Shown: positions 35,861-43,570 of the stretch, piece after piece | Layout of the letters: each line of letters starts with the position of its first letter | Numbering within the stretch: the first letter of the stretch is position 1 | Translations under genes and position numbers: made by a program | Notes under the pieces: model-generated | The model's input: only the letters and a program-made list of their open reading frames with translations | Databases searched by the model: none | What the model was told of the DNA's origin: nothing | Assembly (NCBI GenBank): GCA_949292185.1 | Contig: CASEYP010000007.1 | Location: forward strand, 1-64,000 | DNA: 64,000 bases | Source of the DNA: an uncultured bacterium | Lineage (GTDB): Bacteria > Cyanobacteriota > Vampirovibrionia > Gastranaerophilales > Gastranaerophilaceae | Direction: 5' to 3'

Positions 35861-36076
35861 TTATTTTAATCTGAATGTTATGCGTCCTCTGCTTAAATCA
35901 TAAGGTGTCATTTCTACCTTTACTCTGTCGCCAGGCAATATTCTGATAAAATTCTTTCTTATTTTGCCTGAAATATGCGCCAAAATTTCATGATCATTTT
36001 CAAGTTTTACCCTGAACATCGCATTGGGCATTGATTCAATAATTGTACCTTCTAGTTCTATTACGTCTTTTGACAT
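35861..36076 (-). CDS. infA: Translation initiation factor IF-1
   Basis: 71-aa OB-fold protein that binds the A site during initiation. [38 protein letters not shown] and the ending [11 protein letters not shown] leave no doubt. TGAGGAAAAT precedes the ATG. Here it heads the operon: the secY-adk-map genes that usually come before it are missing, and a divergent gene (rimI) begins 319 bases upstream. Confidence 0.98.
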   Translation of the reverse strand: MSKDVIELEGTIIESMPNAMFRVKLENDHEILAHISGKIRKNFIRILPGDRVKVEMTPYDLSRGRITFRLK

Positions 36077-36394
36077 ATTTTCCTCATTATTCGGCTTCGC
36101 AAATTATTCCACACACATGGAACTAGTTTAATAATACTTGCAAAATATTTGTTTGCAAGCAAAATTTATAAGGTTTTTAAGGTATCTTAATACTTATTTA
36201 TATTTATGTTTTTCTAAAGATACCAAACAACTATAAATCACAACTATTTAGCAAAAGAGTTTTATATTCTGTATTTTGAGATTTTTGTAAATTTTTATTA
36301 AGTTTTCTAATGTGTGTATTTTATAAAAAACAATCAGCGCAAAATTTGAAACATTTTATTGCAAGACATACAAACTCGTGATAACATTATTTGT
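36077..36394. promoter_or_regulatory. Divergent promoter region of infA operon and rimI
   Basis: A 318-base gap between divergent genes. For infA (minus strand) TTGCAA (36154-36159), a 16-base spacer and TATTAT (36132-36137) form a plausible promoter. The -35 lies inside a perfect 8-base inverted repeat, CTTGCAAA (36137-36144) and TTTGCAAG (36152-36159), which could be an operator or a hairpin. The rimI promoter is listed separately. The remainder is AT-rich with no ORF. Confidence 0.5.
36359..36387 (+). promoter_or_regulatory. Promoter of rimI and the bioY operon
   Basis: -35 TTGCAA (36359-36364), 17-base spacer containing a TGA extension, -10 TAACAT (36382-36387). Only seven bases follow before the ATG at 36395, so the transcript should be leaderless. 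Confidence 0.65.
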
Positions 36395-36928
36395 ATGCAC
36401 ACTAATATTGAAACGGTTACTATTAAAAGATTAAAACCCGAAGATGTTGATGGAGTAATTCAAATAGAACAATTATGCTATGGAGACCATCACTGGTCCA
36501 AGGAATCTTTTTTAAATGAATTAAGAAATGATTTAGCATACTATTATTCATTATATACTGAAGAAGGGGAGCTTGCAGGATATGCCGGATGTTGGCACAT
36601 TCTAGAAGAAGCTCATATTACAACAATTGCAGTCGCTCCTAACTTCAGAAGAAAACATTTTGCACAAGCACTCCTAAAACAGATTATTGACGACTGTTAC
36701 AGTGCAAAAATTAAATATATTACACTTGAGGTTAGAGTAAGCAATACCCCGGCAATAAACCTATATACAAAATATGGATTTTCATCTTTTGGAACAAGAA
36801 AAAAATATTACCAAGATAATAACGAAGATGCACTTATTATGTGGACAAAAAACATATTCTTTGAAGAATTCAAACAACAGTATGAAAAAATTACTAAAGA
36901 TTTAGAAGGGAAAATTCTCATAAAATGA
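36395..36928 (+). CDS. rimI: RimI-like GNAT N-acetyltransferase
   Basis: Acetyl-CoA-dependent N-terminal acetyltransferase; RimI acetylates ribosomal protein S18. The 177-aa product has VTIKRLKPEDVDGVIQIEQLCYGD at the N-terminus (RimI-like E-x-x-C/F), ITTIAVAPNFRRKHFAQALL as the acetyl-CoA pyrophosphate loop (motif A) and LEVRVSNTPAINLYTKYGF with the conserved Asn/Tyr of motif B. The frame could extend to a TTG at 36359, but that codon lies in the -35 hexamer. It overlaps bioY by the four bases ATGA. The C-terminal 25 residues are an extra charged helix. Confidence 0.85.
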   Translation: MHTNIETVTIKRLKPEDVDGVIQIEQLCYGDHHWSKESFLNELRNDLAYYYSLYTEEGELAGYAGCWHILEEAHITTIAVAPNFRRKHFAQALLKQIIDDCYSAKIKYITLEVRVSNTPAINLYTKYGFSSFGTRKKYYQDNNEDALIMWTKNIFFEEFKQQYEKITKDLEGKILIK

Positions 36929-37590
36929 GCGAAGATATACTAATACCTAAAATGACACGAAGAAATAAACGCAAAAGAAAAGTCAAAATTCATTTGCTCA
37001 ATCTTATAATTGTAGTTTTTGGAACTTTATTACTTGTTGCTTCTACATTCTTAAATATAGATATCAAACACTATTTTATTCCATTTGATATTTTCACAAA
37101 CAAAAACCTGACAGCTGAGGATTTTATATATAGCTTTTTCATAATTCCTCAAATACCTATGTTGATGTTTGTCTGTTCTACTTTAGGTAAAAGAATGGCA
37201 ATAACAAGCGTTGTATTATACATTTTAGCAGGAATAACAGTTTTCCCTATCTTTGCACTGGGTGGCGGGATTAGATATGTTCTTGAATACGGATTTGGAT
37301 ATATTTTTGCATACCTCCCGGCAGCAGTAATTGTCGGTAACTTACTTGGCAAAAAATATACCTATCCAGATATGATTAAAGCAACTTTAGCCGGAGTTTT
37401 ATCAATTCATGTATTAGGGATTTTATATATGTGCATAATTGCAATTGCAAAACACGATGGTATAGGATTTATAACAGGCTGGATAGCGGCTCAAAGCGGA
37501 CTAAAAATAATTTACGATCTTATATTCAGTTTTGTTTTAGTAATTATTGGTAAATACTTACATAAGGTTCTACTATTCATAACTGAATAA
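36925..37590 (+). CDS. bioY: BioY-type biotin transporter component
   Basis: Membrane S-component that binds biotin for an ECF transporter. Its 221 aa hold a basic N-terminus and six hydrophobic helices. FIIPQIPMLMFVCSTLGKRMA, then YILAGITVFPIFALGGGIRYVL and GYIFAYLPAAVIVGNLLG match the BioY pattern of a Gly/Pro-rich substrate loop followed by a Y-x-FAYLPAA helix. No ECF ATPase or T-component is adjacent, so it would work with a shared module or alone. Translation is coupled to rimI by an ATGA overlap. The next operon begins 58 bases later with its own promoter. Confidence 0.75.
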   Translation: MSEDILIPKMTRRNKRKRKVKIHLLNLIIVVFGTLLLVASTFLNIDIKHYFIPFDIFTNKNLTAEDFIYSFFIIPQIPMLMFVCSTLGKRMAITSVVLYILAGITVFPIFALGGGIRYVLEYGFGYIFAYLPAAVIVGNLLGKKYTYPDMIKATLAGVLSIHVLGILYMCIIAIAKHDGIGFITGWIAAQSGLKIIYDLIFSFVLVIIGKYLHKVLLFITE

Positions 37591-37593
37591 TAT

Positions 37594-37622
37594 TTGCCTC
37601 AAATCAAATAATATGCTACAAT
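37594..37622 (+). promoter_or_regulatory. Promoter of the motor-like operon
   Basis: -35 TTGCCT (37594-37599), a 17-base spacer ending in TGC, -10 TACAAT (37617-37622): an extended -10 promoter. The predicted transcript starts about 20 bases before the ATG at 37649, leaving room for AAGGA at 37630-37634. Confidence 0.7.
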
Positions 37623-37648
37623 GCAAGTCAAGGAATGGTGACGTTGTT

Positions 37649-38557
37649 ATGAATTTTTTGAAATATATATCTGATATCCCTATATTAATAGTACTAACAG
37701 TTTTTACGATTTCCACAATCTACTGTTTTACAAAATACTTACAAACTGGAAAACAGCTAAATATAATTATCCAGTTTATGGAAAACTTCAAAAAAAACGA
37801 TTTGAATTTTAGATTTAAAGAAATTGATGAATGGATGAGATCAAACCCGTATGTTTCAACAATATGGGCAGAATTCAGAAACACATTAGTATTTTCAGAA
37901 TCAATACCTATTCAAACTAATGGCAGTAACTTAAAATACCAAGATATCTCATCTACAGTACAAAATATTCAAACAACAACCGATCCGCTTTATTTCTTTA
38001 ATGAAGAAACTTTAATAACTTCAAAATTCAATTTTAAAATGATTCAAACCATTCCAACCGTTTTAACAGGTTTTGGACCACTATTTACATTCTTAAATAT
38101 TGCAATTGCATTTGGTAAAATTGACTTTTCTTCTCAAGAAAAAACAATTGAATCCGTTGCCAATTTTATGGGAACGATGCAAGTTGCAGCACTTGTTTCA
38201 GTAATTGCAGTAGGCTCTTGTCTTGTATATCTTATGATTGAAAGAATTATGTACAATAAAATGTGCAAAATTCCACTAAACAGAGTTCAAGAAATTATGG
38301 GAAGCTTATTTGCAAATATTTCAGCAGAAAAATTCTTATACGAACTATTAAGAGAATCAAAAATTCAAAACAATTCAACAGTAAATCTCATGTCAGAGAT
38401 GCCTGGTCAAGTAAAAACAGCATTCAACGCAAGTATGGCAACAAACCTTGTTCCATATCTTGAAAACCTTATATTTGGATTAAACCAATTAAATAAACAA
38501 CTGAAAGAATCTTTAAAAGAGAAAAAAGCTTCCGATGTTGTCGATGAATTATTTTAA
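37649..38557 (+). CDS. MotA/TolQ/ExbB-superfamily, ZorA-like proton channel protein
   Basis: 302-aa inner-membrane protein. TM1 spans about residues 9-29, TM2 133-154 and TM3 176-197. TM2 begins with TVLTGFGPLFTFLNIAIAF and TM3 with MQVAALVSVIAVGS, the layout of ion-channel subunits of 5:2 rotary motors. The preceding helix with PYVSTIWAEFRNTL (around 68-80) resembles the WxEF element of Zorya ZorA proteins rather than flagellar MotA or ExbB. The long cytoplasmic tail of defence-type ZorA is short here (about 100 residues). I chose the ATG at 37649; earlier in-frame codons lie upstream of the ribosome-binding site. It is followed nine bases later by its MotB/OmpA-like partner. Confidence 0.8.
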   Translation: MNFLKYISDIPILIVLTVFTISTIYCFTKYLQTGKQLNIIIQFMENFKKNDLNFRFKEIDEWMRSNPYVSTIWAEFRNTLVFSESIPIQTNGSNLKYQDISSTVQNIQTTTDPLYFFNEETLITSKFNFKMIQTIPTVLTGFGPLFTFLNIAIAFGKIDFSSQEKTIESVANFMGTMQVAALVSVIAVGSCLVYLMIERIMYNKMCKIPLNRVQEIMGSLFANISAEKFLYELLRESKIQNNSTVNLMSEMPGQVKTAFNASMATNLVPYLENLIFGLNQLNKQLKESLKEKKASDVVDELF

Positions 38558-38566
38558 AGGATAGCA

Positions 38567-39259
38567 ATGGGAATAAGTTTCAACAGACGATCAAAAAATG
38601 AAGGAGCAGATGAAAACATATTCTGGGTAACAATGGCAGACTTGTTATTAGGATTAGCCATTGTATTTATTACTTTATTCGTCCTTGCTATGACAGGTTT
38701 TTCTCAAAATTCAGTTCAACAACAAAAAACTCAAATGGAAATCGCAGAAAAAATCAGCGGTGAACTAAAAAAAGCTGATGTAAATGCAGATATGGACAAA
38801 ATGACCGGAGATTTGAAAATTTCCGATGTTGAATTATTTGAACTAAACAGTTATGTTTTGTCAAACAACGGCAAAAAATTATTAGATAGACTTGCTCCAA
38901 TTTATATAAATTCAATTTTTGCAGATAAAGAGCTTGCTGACCAAATTCAGTATATAATAATTCAAGGACATACTGATTCTCAAATGTTTGCCGGAATAAA
39001 TTCTAAAGATGAACAATTCCTAAAAAATATGGATCTAAGTCTGAAAAGAGCACAAGCAGTTGCAGATTATATTTTCAAAACAAATTATGATAAAAAATAT
39101 TCAGACCAATTCAGAAAAATTGTCGTCGTAGAAGGCAAAAGTTTTAATGAACCCGTCTTAGTTAACGGGGTTGAAGATTTTGATAAAAGTAGACGTGTAG
39201 AGTTAAAATTAAAGGTAAAAAGCTGGGATGTATCAACAGCGTTAGGATTGAAAAAATGA
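38567..39259 (+). CDS. MotB/ZorB-like protein: one TM helix plus OmpA-like peptidoglycan-binding domain
   Basis: 230-aa stator partner. After a short polar N-terminus, [19 protein letters not shown] forms the membrane helix with Asp25 at the position of the proton-binding Asp of MotB/ZorB. A coiled linker follows ([19 protein letters not shown]), then an OmpA C-like domain: [40 protein letters not shown] and [11 protein letters not shown]. Together with the previous gene it should form a proton-driven, cell-wall-anchored motor. Its stop overlaps the start of the UPF0210 gene (ATGA), so the three genes are coupled. Flagellar MotAB is unlikely given the ZorA-like partner. Confidence 0.85.
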   Translation: MGISFNRRSKNEGADENIFWVTMADLLLGLAIVFITLFVLAMTGFSQNSVQQQKTQMEIAEKISGELKKADVNADMDKMTGDLKISDVELFELNSYVLSNNGKKLLDRLAPIYINSIFADKELADQIQYIIIQGHTDSQMFAGINSKDEQFLKNMDLSLKRAQAVADYIFKTNYDKKYSDQFRKIVVVEGKSFNEPVLVNGVEDFDKSRRVELKLKVKSWDVSTALGLKK

Positions 39260-40617
39260 TAGATGAAAACAATATTTTAGAAACAATAAATATGATTAAA
39301 TTGTACAATCTTGATATTAGAACAGTAACACTTGCTCTAAGTTTGAGAGATTGTATTTCAGAAGACATTGATAAGGTTTGTGAAAATATTTATAACAAAA
39401 TAAAAAAACACGCTAAAAACCTTGTAGAATACGCCGACGAATTAGCTGATGAATATTCTATTCCAATTATAAACAAAAGAATTGCTGTAACTCCAATTTC
39501 TTTTATTGGAGAATCCTGTAAAAATCCTGATTATGTAAAAATTGCACAAACACTTGATAAAGCAGCAAAAGAAGTTGGAGTAAATTTTATCGGAGGATTT
39601 TCAGCATTAGTTGAAAAAGGTTGCACAAAAGGTGATAAAATGCTTATCGAAAGTATACCTGAAGCACTTGCAACAACAGAATATGTGTGTTCATCCATAA
39701 ATCTTGCATCCTCAAAAGCAGGAATAAATATGGATGCAGTATTAAAAATGTCTGAAATCATCAAAAAATCTGCCGAGTTAACAAAAGACAGAGATGGCAT
39801 AGGCGCAGCAAAACTTGTAGTATTTTGTAATGTACCTGGAGATAATCCATTTATGGCAGGAGCTTTTTGCGGAATGGGAGAACCTGAATGTGCACTAAAC
39901 GTTGGGGTTTCTGGGCCAGGTGTTGTGAGAGCAGCAGTAGAAGCTCTACCAAAAGATGCTAATATGAGTGAATTAGCAAACAAAATAAAAGAAATCGCCT
40001 ATAAAATAACTTCAACAGGTGAACTTATCGGAAGAAAATTAGCTAAGAAATTAGATATTCCATTTGGAGTAATAGATTTATCACTTGCACCAACACCAGC
40101 TCCAGGAGATAGTGTAGCCGGAATTTTCCAAGCAATGGGTTTAGAACATGCCGGAGCGCACGGAACAACAGCAGCCTTAGCAATGCTAAATGATGCAGTG
40201 AAAAAAGGCGGAATTATGGCAAGTTCTCATGTAGGTGGCTTATCAGGAGCATTTATACCGGTTTCAGAAGATGCTGGAATGATTGAAGCTACTGAAAAAG
40301 GATACTTAGTATTCGATAAACTTGAAGCTATGACATCAGTTTGTTCAGTCGGTCTTGATATGATTGCAATTCCTGGAGATACTCCAGCTGATACAATTGC
40401 TGGAATTATAGCAGATGAAATGGCTATCGGTATGATCAATAAAAAAACTACTGCTGTTAGAATTATTCCTGCATACGGCAAGACAGTAGGTGATAAAATT
40501 TCTTATGGAGGATTACTTGGAGAAGCTCCAATTATTCCTGTAAATAAATTATCTTCCACAAATTTTGTACAACGCGGTGGAAGAATCCCCGCACCAATTC
40601 ACAGTTTAAATAACTAA
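39256..40617 (+). CDS. UPF0210 (DUF711/PFL) family protein
   Basis: 453 aa, cytosolic, no membrane helix. Conserved blocks: [97 protein letters not shown] and [20 protein letters not shown]. The family is widespread, related in fold to glycyl-radical (PFL-like) proteins but lacking the radical glycine loop, and of unknown biochemical role; it is often paired with an ACT-domain protein (UPF0237). Here that partner is missing, and the gene is instead translationally coupled to the MotB-like gene, an unusual neighbour. Confidence 0.93.
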   Translation: MIDENNILETINMIKLYNLDIRTVTLALSLRDCISEDIDKVCENIYNKIKKHAKNLVEYADELADEYSIPIINKRIAVTPISFIGESCKNPDYVKIAQTLDKAAKEVGVNFIGGFSALVEKGCTKGDKMLIESIPEALATTEYVCSSINLASSKAGINMDAVLKMSEIIKKSAELTKDRDGIGAAKLVVFCNVPGDNPFMAGAFCGMGEPECALNVGVSGPGVVRAAVEALPKDANMSELANKIKEIAYKITSTGELIGRKLAKKLDIPFGVIDLSLAPTPAPGDSVAGIFQAMGLEHAGAHGTTAALAMLNDAVKKGGIMASSHVGGLSGAFIPVSEDAGMIEATEKGYLVFDKLEAMTSVCSVGLDMIAIPGDTPADTIAGIIADEMAIGMINKKTTAVRIIPAYGKTVGDKISYGGLLGEAPIIPVNKLSSTNFVQRGGRIPAPIHSLNN

Positions 40618-40632
40618 ATAAAAGGATAAAAA

Positions 40633-41157
40633 ATGGGAAAAGCAAATTCTATAACTAAATTTGATAATTCATTAACTGAATTTTTAATAAACGCTTTGGC
40701 TGATAAATACGGAGATGCAAAATCTTATGCATACAGATATAATAACCTAAAAGTATTTATGGATCCAAAAAAAATTGCTCAACCTCACTTCTACGTACAA
40801 ATTGGAATTTCAGAAGCTGTATTTTCAATAGATGACGGAAAAAAAATAGAAGGCGGATTAGGCACAGAAGACGGATACGTTAAACGTTGGGCTGATAGAA
40901 CTAATATTCATAAAGAATTAGAAGCTCACTGGAAAATATTAAAAGAAGCAATTTCGGCAGAACAAGAAGAAGATATGTCTAAAAAAACAGCCAATACTAT
41001 AAGACTAAGACGCGCTGAAAAATCCAATGAAGATCTTAATGTCGATATGACAAGTACAGGTATTAACAAAGCTAAAAGACAAGAAATCGAACGCAAAAAA
41101 AGCCGTTTTTCAGGTTTCAAAAAAAATATAAAGAAACACAATGATAATGAAAAATAG
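40633..41157 (+). CDS. Orphan protein, paralog A of a tandem pair
   Basis: 174 aa, cytosolic. The core (about 40-100) reads YNNLKVFMDP, then YVQIGISEAVFSIDDGKKIEGGLG, then YVKRWADR; the following protein has the same order of motifs, so the two are diverged duplicates. The core looks alpha/beta. The C-terminal 60 residues are basic and disordered (RKKSRFSGFKKNIKKH). AAAGGATAAAAA precedes the ATG. It follows the UPF0210 gene by 15 bases and lies in the same operon. Function unknown. Confidence 0.8.
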   Translation: MGKANSITKFDNSLTEFLINALADKYGDAKSYAYRYNNLKVFMDPKKIAQPHFYVQIGISEAVFSIDDGKKIEGGLGTEDGYVKRWADRTNIHKELEAHWKILKEAISAEQEEDMSKKTANTIRLRRAEKSNEDLNVDMTSTGINKAKRQEIERKKSRFSGFKKNIKKHNDNEK

Positions 41158-41168
41158 AGGGTAAAATT

Positions 41169-41777
41169 ATGAAAACACTTCATGAATTAGCATCAAAATT
41201 ACAAACATACATTATCAAATCCCAAGAGGACGCACATAACCAAACAAATTTAAACGTAACTAAATACAACAATCTGAAACTCAGAATGGAAACAAGACTC
41301 CACTATCCAAACGTAATTGTTTGTATTGGAATTTCAGAAGCAACATTTAACATAGCTGATGGAACCAAAACAGATGGAGGTTTAGGTCCTGATGAAAAAT
41401 ATGTTAGAAAATGGCTTGGTAGCAGCACTATTGTTGCTGATTTAAAAGAAATATGGATTGCAATGAGTGATCTTATCAAAGCTGAAGATGAAGAAAAAGC
41501 AATTGCAATGGAAGGTGAAGCTGACGAAGCAAAAAGAGACGCCCCTCGTAAAAAACATCTAAGAAACCTAATGGATATGACAGCTCCATTAGACACAGAA
41601 CCTGAATCTGAGGATGAGGATGAAGAAGACGAAGAAGGTGAAGAACTTATGACTCTGGAAGAAAGTATACAACATAAAGATGCTCCAGTAGAAAAAGATG
41701 ATACTGAACCTGAAACTGTTGAGGATGTCAAAAAGAATTTAAAAAATTATTTAAAATCTATGTTTAGAAGAATATAA
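41169..41777 (+). CDS. Orphan protein, paralog B of a tandem pair (acidic tail)
   Basis: 202 aa. The core repeats the motifs of the preceding gene: YNNLKLRMET, IGISEATFNIADGTKTDGGLG, YVRKWLG. The tail differs: a long Glu/Asp stretch (PESEDEDEEDEEGEEL, around 143-160) and a basic terminus (LKNYLKSMFRRI). One paralog thus carries a basic tail and the other an acidic one, which could pair them. GAGGGT precedes the ATG. It is the last gene before the terminator at 41790-41816. Family unknown. Confidence 0.8.
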   Translation: MKTLHELASKLQTYIIKSQEDAHNQTNLNVTKYNNLKLRMETRLHYPNVIVCIGISEATFNIADGTKTDGGLGPDEKYVRKWLGSSTIVADLKEIWIAMSDLIKAEDEEKAIAMEGEADEAKRDAPRKKHLRNLMDMTAPLDTEPESEDEDEEDEEGEELMTLEESIQHKDAPVEKDDTEPETVEDVKKNLKNYLKSMFRRI

Positions 41778-41789
41778 AAATATTAAAAG

Positions 41790-41816
41790 CGAGGGTGCAT
41801 CTAACCCTCGTTTTTT
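41790..41816 (+). terminator. Terminator of the motor-like operon, overlapping uvrC's end
   Basis: CGAGGGT (41790-41796) pairs with ACCCTCG (41804-41810), then six T. The second arm encodes the last codons and stop of uvrC on the other strand. Confidence 0.9.
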
Positions 41817-43468
41817 AATGCTGATTTGGAACGCAAATTTCTATGATACGTAATTGCAAATCTATGCGCTTCATCTCTTATTCTTTGTATTAAAAACAAA
41901 GCACTTGAATCTCTAGGCAACATAATTGATTTTGATTGATGGGGTAAAAATACTTCTTCTTGTTGTTTTGCCAAACTTACAAAATCTATTCCGCTAACAC
42001 CCATTTCTTCAACAATTTGCATTACACTAGATAATTGACCCTTACCACCATCAATAATAATTAGATCCGGTTTCTCCCAGCCTTTTTCACCAAGTCGAGA
42101 TAATCTTCTTGTCAAAACTTCTTTCATTGATAGAAAATCATCAGGTTTGCCTTCTGTAGATTTAACTTTAAATTTTCTATATTCAGACTTTTTACTTAAA
42201 CCATTTATAAAAGTTACCATAGAAGCTACCGTATTTGTACCTTGAATATGCGAAATATCATAACATTCCATTCGATATGGGAAATTATTTAATTTTAATT
42301 TCTCTTTCAAATACGACCCAATATTATTAAAATCTTCTCTAATTTTGGACATTTTAGAAAGTTTTGCATTATCTAAAACAACTTTCGCATTTTTATCTGC
42401 CAACATCTGCAATTCTTTACCCTGAGCAGATTTACCATAACTTATTTTAACCTTTTTACCAGATATAATATTTAACCACTCTTCATATAAAGCCTTATCT
42501 CCAACTGCTTCTAATTCATTTGAAACAATCCTATCAGGAAATTCTAAAGACAAAGTATTATAATATTCTTTAAAAAATGTAGCAAAAAATTCTGTTTTAT
42601 CTTCATCTTCAACTTCATAGGTAAAATCTTTTTTATCAATCAAACGACCTTCTCTAATCATCATAATGACGATAGCCAAAATTCCATCTTCGTGCTGAAG
42701 TGAAATTATATCTTCGTTTAATTTTGTATTTTCATAAACAACCTTTTGTTTTTCCAAAGTTTTTTGCAAATCAAAATAACTGTCCCGAAGTCTTGCAGCC
42801 TTTTCAAATTGTTCAGAATCTGAATACTTTTTAATCTGCTCCATCAACTGCTTCATCAATTCTGATTGCTTACCTGATAAAAACAATTCTGCCTGATGTA
42901 CAACCGCTTTATATTCTTCACTTGTCACAAGATTTTGACAAGGGGCAAGACACTTTCCTATTTGATAATAAAGACAAGGTCTTGTTTTGAATTTTGGAGT
43001 TTTACATTGCTTTAGCGGAAATATTTTCTTCAAAAAATCCAAAGTCGAATGCATTGCTCGAATATCTGTATATGGTCCGTAATATTTACCCTTTTCCTGA
43101 TTAAGATTTCTTTTTCTGACTATTAAAATTCTTGGAAAATCTTCATCTGTAACCAAAAAATACGGATATTTTTTATCGTCTTTCAATAAAATATTATATT
43201 TTGGCTTGTGCTTTTTTATTAAATGACTTTCTAAAATTAAAGCCTCAACTTCGGTATTTGTAATTATATATTCCAAATGGTCAATCTGAGAAACTAAAAC
43301 ATTAACCTTTACACTGTCATGATGTTTACGGTTAAAATAAGATTTTACCCTGCGTTTTAATATTTTAGCTTTACCTACATAAATAATTTCGTTATCAGAG
43401 TTGTAATATATATAACACCCCGGTAAAGATGGTAAAAGTTTCAAACTTTCTTTTAATCTCTCATTCAT
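41801..43468 (-). CDS. uvrC: Excinuclease ABC subunit C, lacking the C-terminal HhH region
   Basis: Dual-incision nuclease of nucleotide excision repair. Domains in order: GIY-YIG nuclease (GCYIYYNSDNEIIYVGKAKILKRRV, with Glu in VEALILESHLIKKHKPKYN), a cysteine-rich segment, the UVR helix pair (EQFEKAARLRDSYF), and the RNase H-like domain (MECYDISHIQGTNTV, DLIIIDGGKGQL). At 555 aa it ends shortly after HRFAITYHRNLRSKSAL, where other UvrC proteins continue into a helix-hairpin-helix DNA-binding domain. The start is ATG 43468, six bases after an extended -10 (43475-43483). The longer frame to 43564 is rejected. Confidence 0.95.
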   Translation of the reverse strand: MNERLKESLKLLPSLPGCYIYYNSDNEIIYVGKAKILKRRVKSYFNRKHHDSVKVNVLVSQIDHLEYIITNTEVEALILESHLIKKHKPKYNILLKDDKKYPYFLVTDEDFPRILIVRKRNLNQEKGKYYGPYTDIRAMHSTLDFLKKIFPLKQCKTPKFKTRPCLYYQIGKCLAPCQNLVTSEEYKAVVHQAELFLSGKQSELMKQLMEQIKKYSDSEQFEKAARLRDSYFDLQKTLEKQKVVYENTKLNEDIISLQHEDGILAIVIMMIREGRLIDKKDFTYEVEDEDKTEFFATFFKEYYNTLSLEFPDRIVSNELEAVGDKALYEEWLNIISGKKVKISYGKSAQGKELQMLADKNAKVVLDNAKLSKMSKIREDFNNIGSYLKEKLKLNNFPYRMECYDISHIQGTNTVASMVTFINGLSKKSEYRKFKVKSTEGKPDDFLSMKEVLTRRLSRLGEKGWEKPDLIIIDGGKGQLSSVMQIVEEMGVSGIDFVSLAKQQEEVFLPHQSKSIMLPRDSSALFLIQRIRDEAHRFAITYHRNLRSKSALKNEG

Positions 43469-43474
43469 AAAATG

Positions 43475-43483
43475 ATTATAACA
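43475..43483 (-). promoter_or_regulatory. Extended -10 element of uvrC
   Basis: On the minus strand TGTTATAAT, six bases before the uvrC ATG and with no Shine-Dalgarno. No convincing -35. Confidence 0.6.
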
Positions 43484-43570
43484 TATTACAATATAAAATG
43501 TTATTTTTACAAAATTGATATCCTTAAAGATTTTTGCTATTTTGTAATAAGCACAAGGGTACAATAAAAA

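Noticed and set aside
41303-41731. Serine-rich antisense open frame
   Set aside because: It is the mirror of the Glu/Asp-rich codons of the paralog B tail, with no ribosome-binding site.
37649-41777. Complete Zorya anti-phage system
   Set aside because: Only the ZorAB-like motor pair is present. No ZorC, ZorD helicase or ZorE nuclease follows; the next genes are UPF0210 and two orphans.
43469-43564. 32-residue N-terminal extension of UvrC
   Set aside because: It has no homology to the family and runs through the promoter element; the ATG at 43468 begins the standard UvrC sequence.
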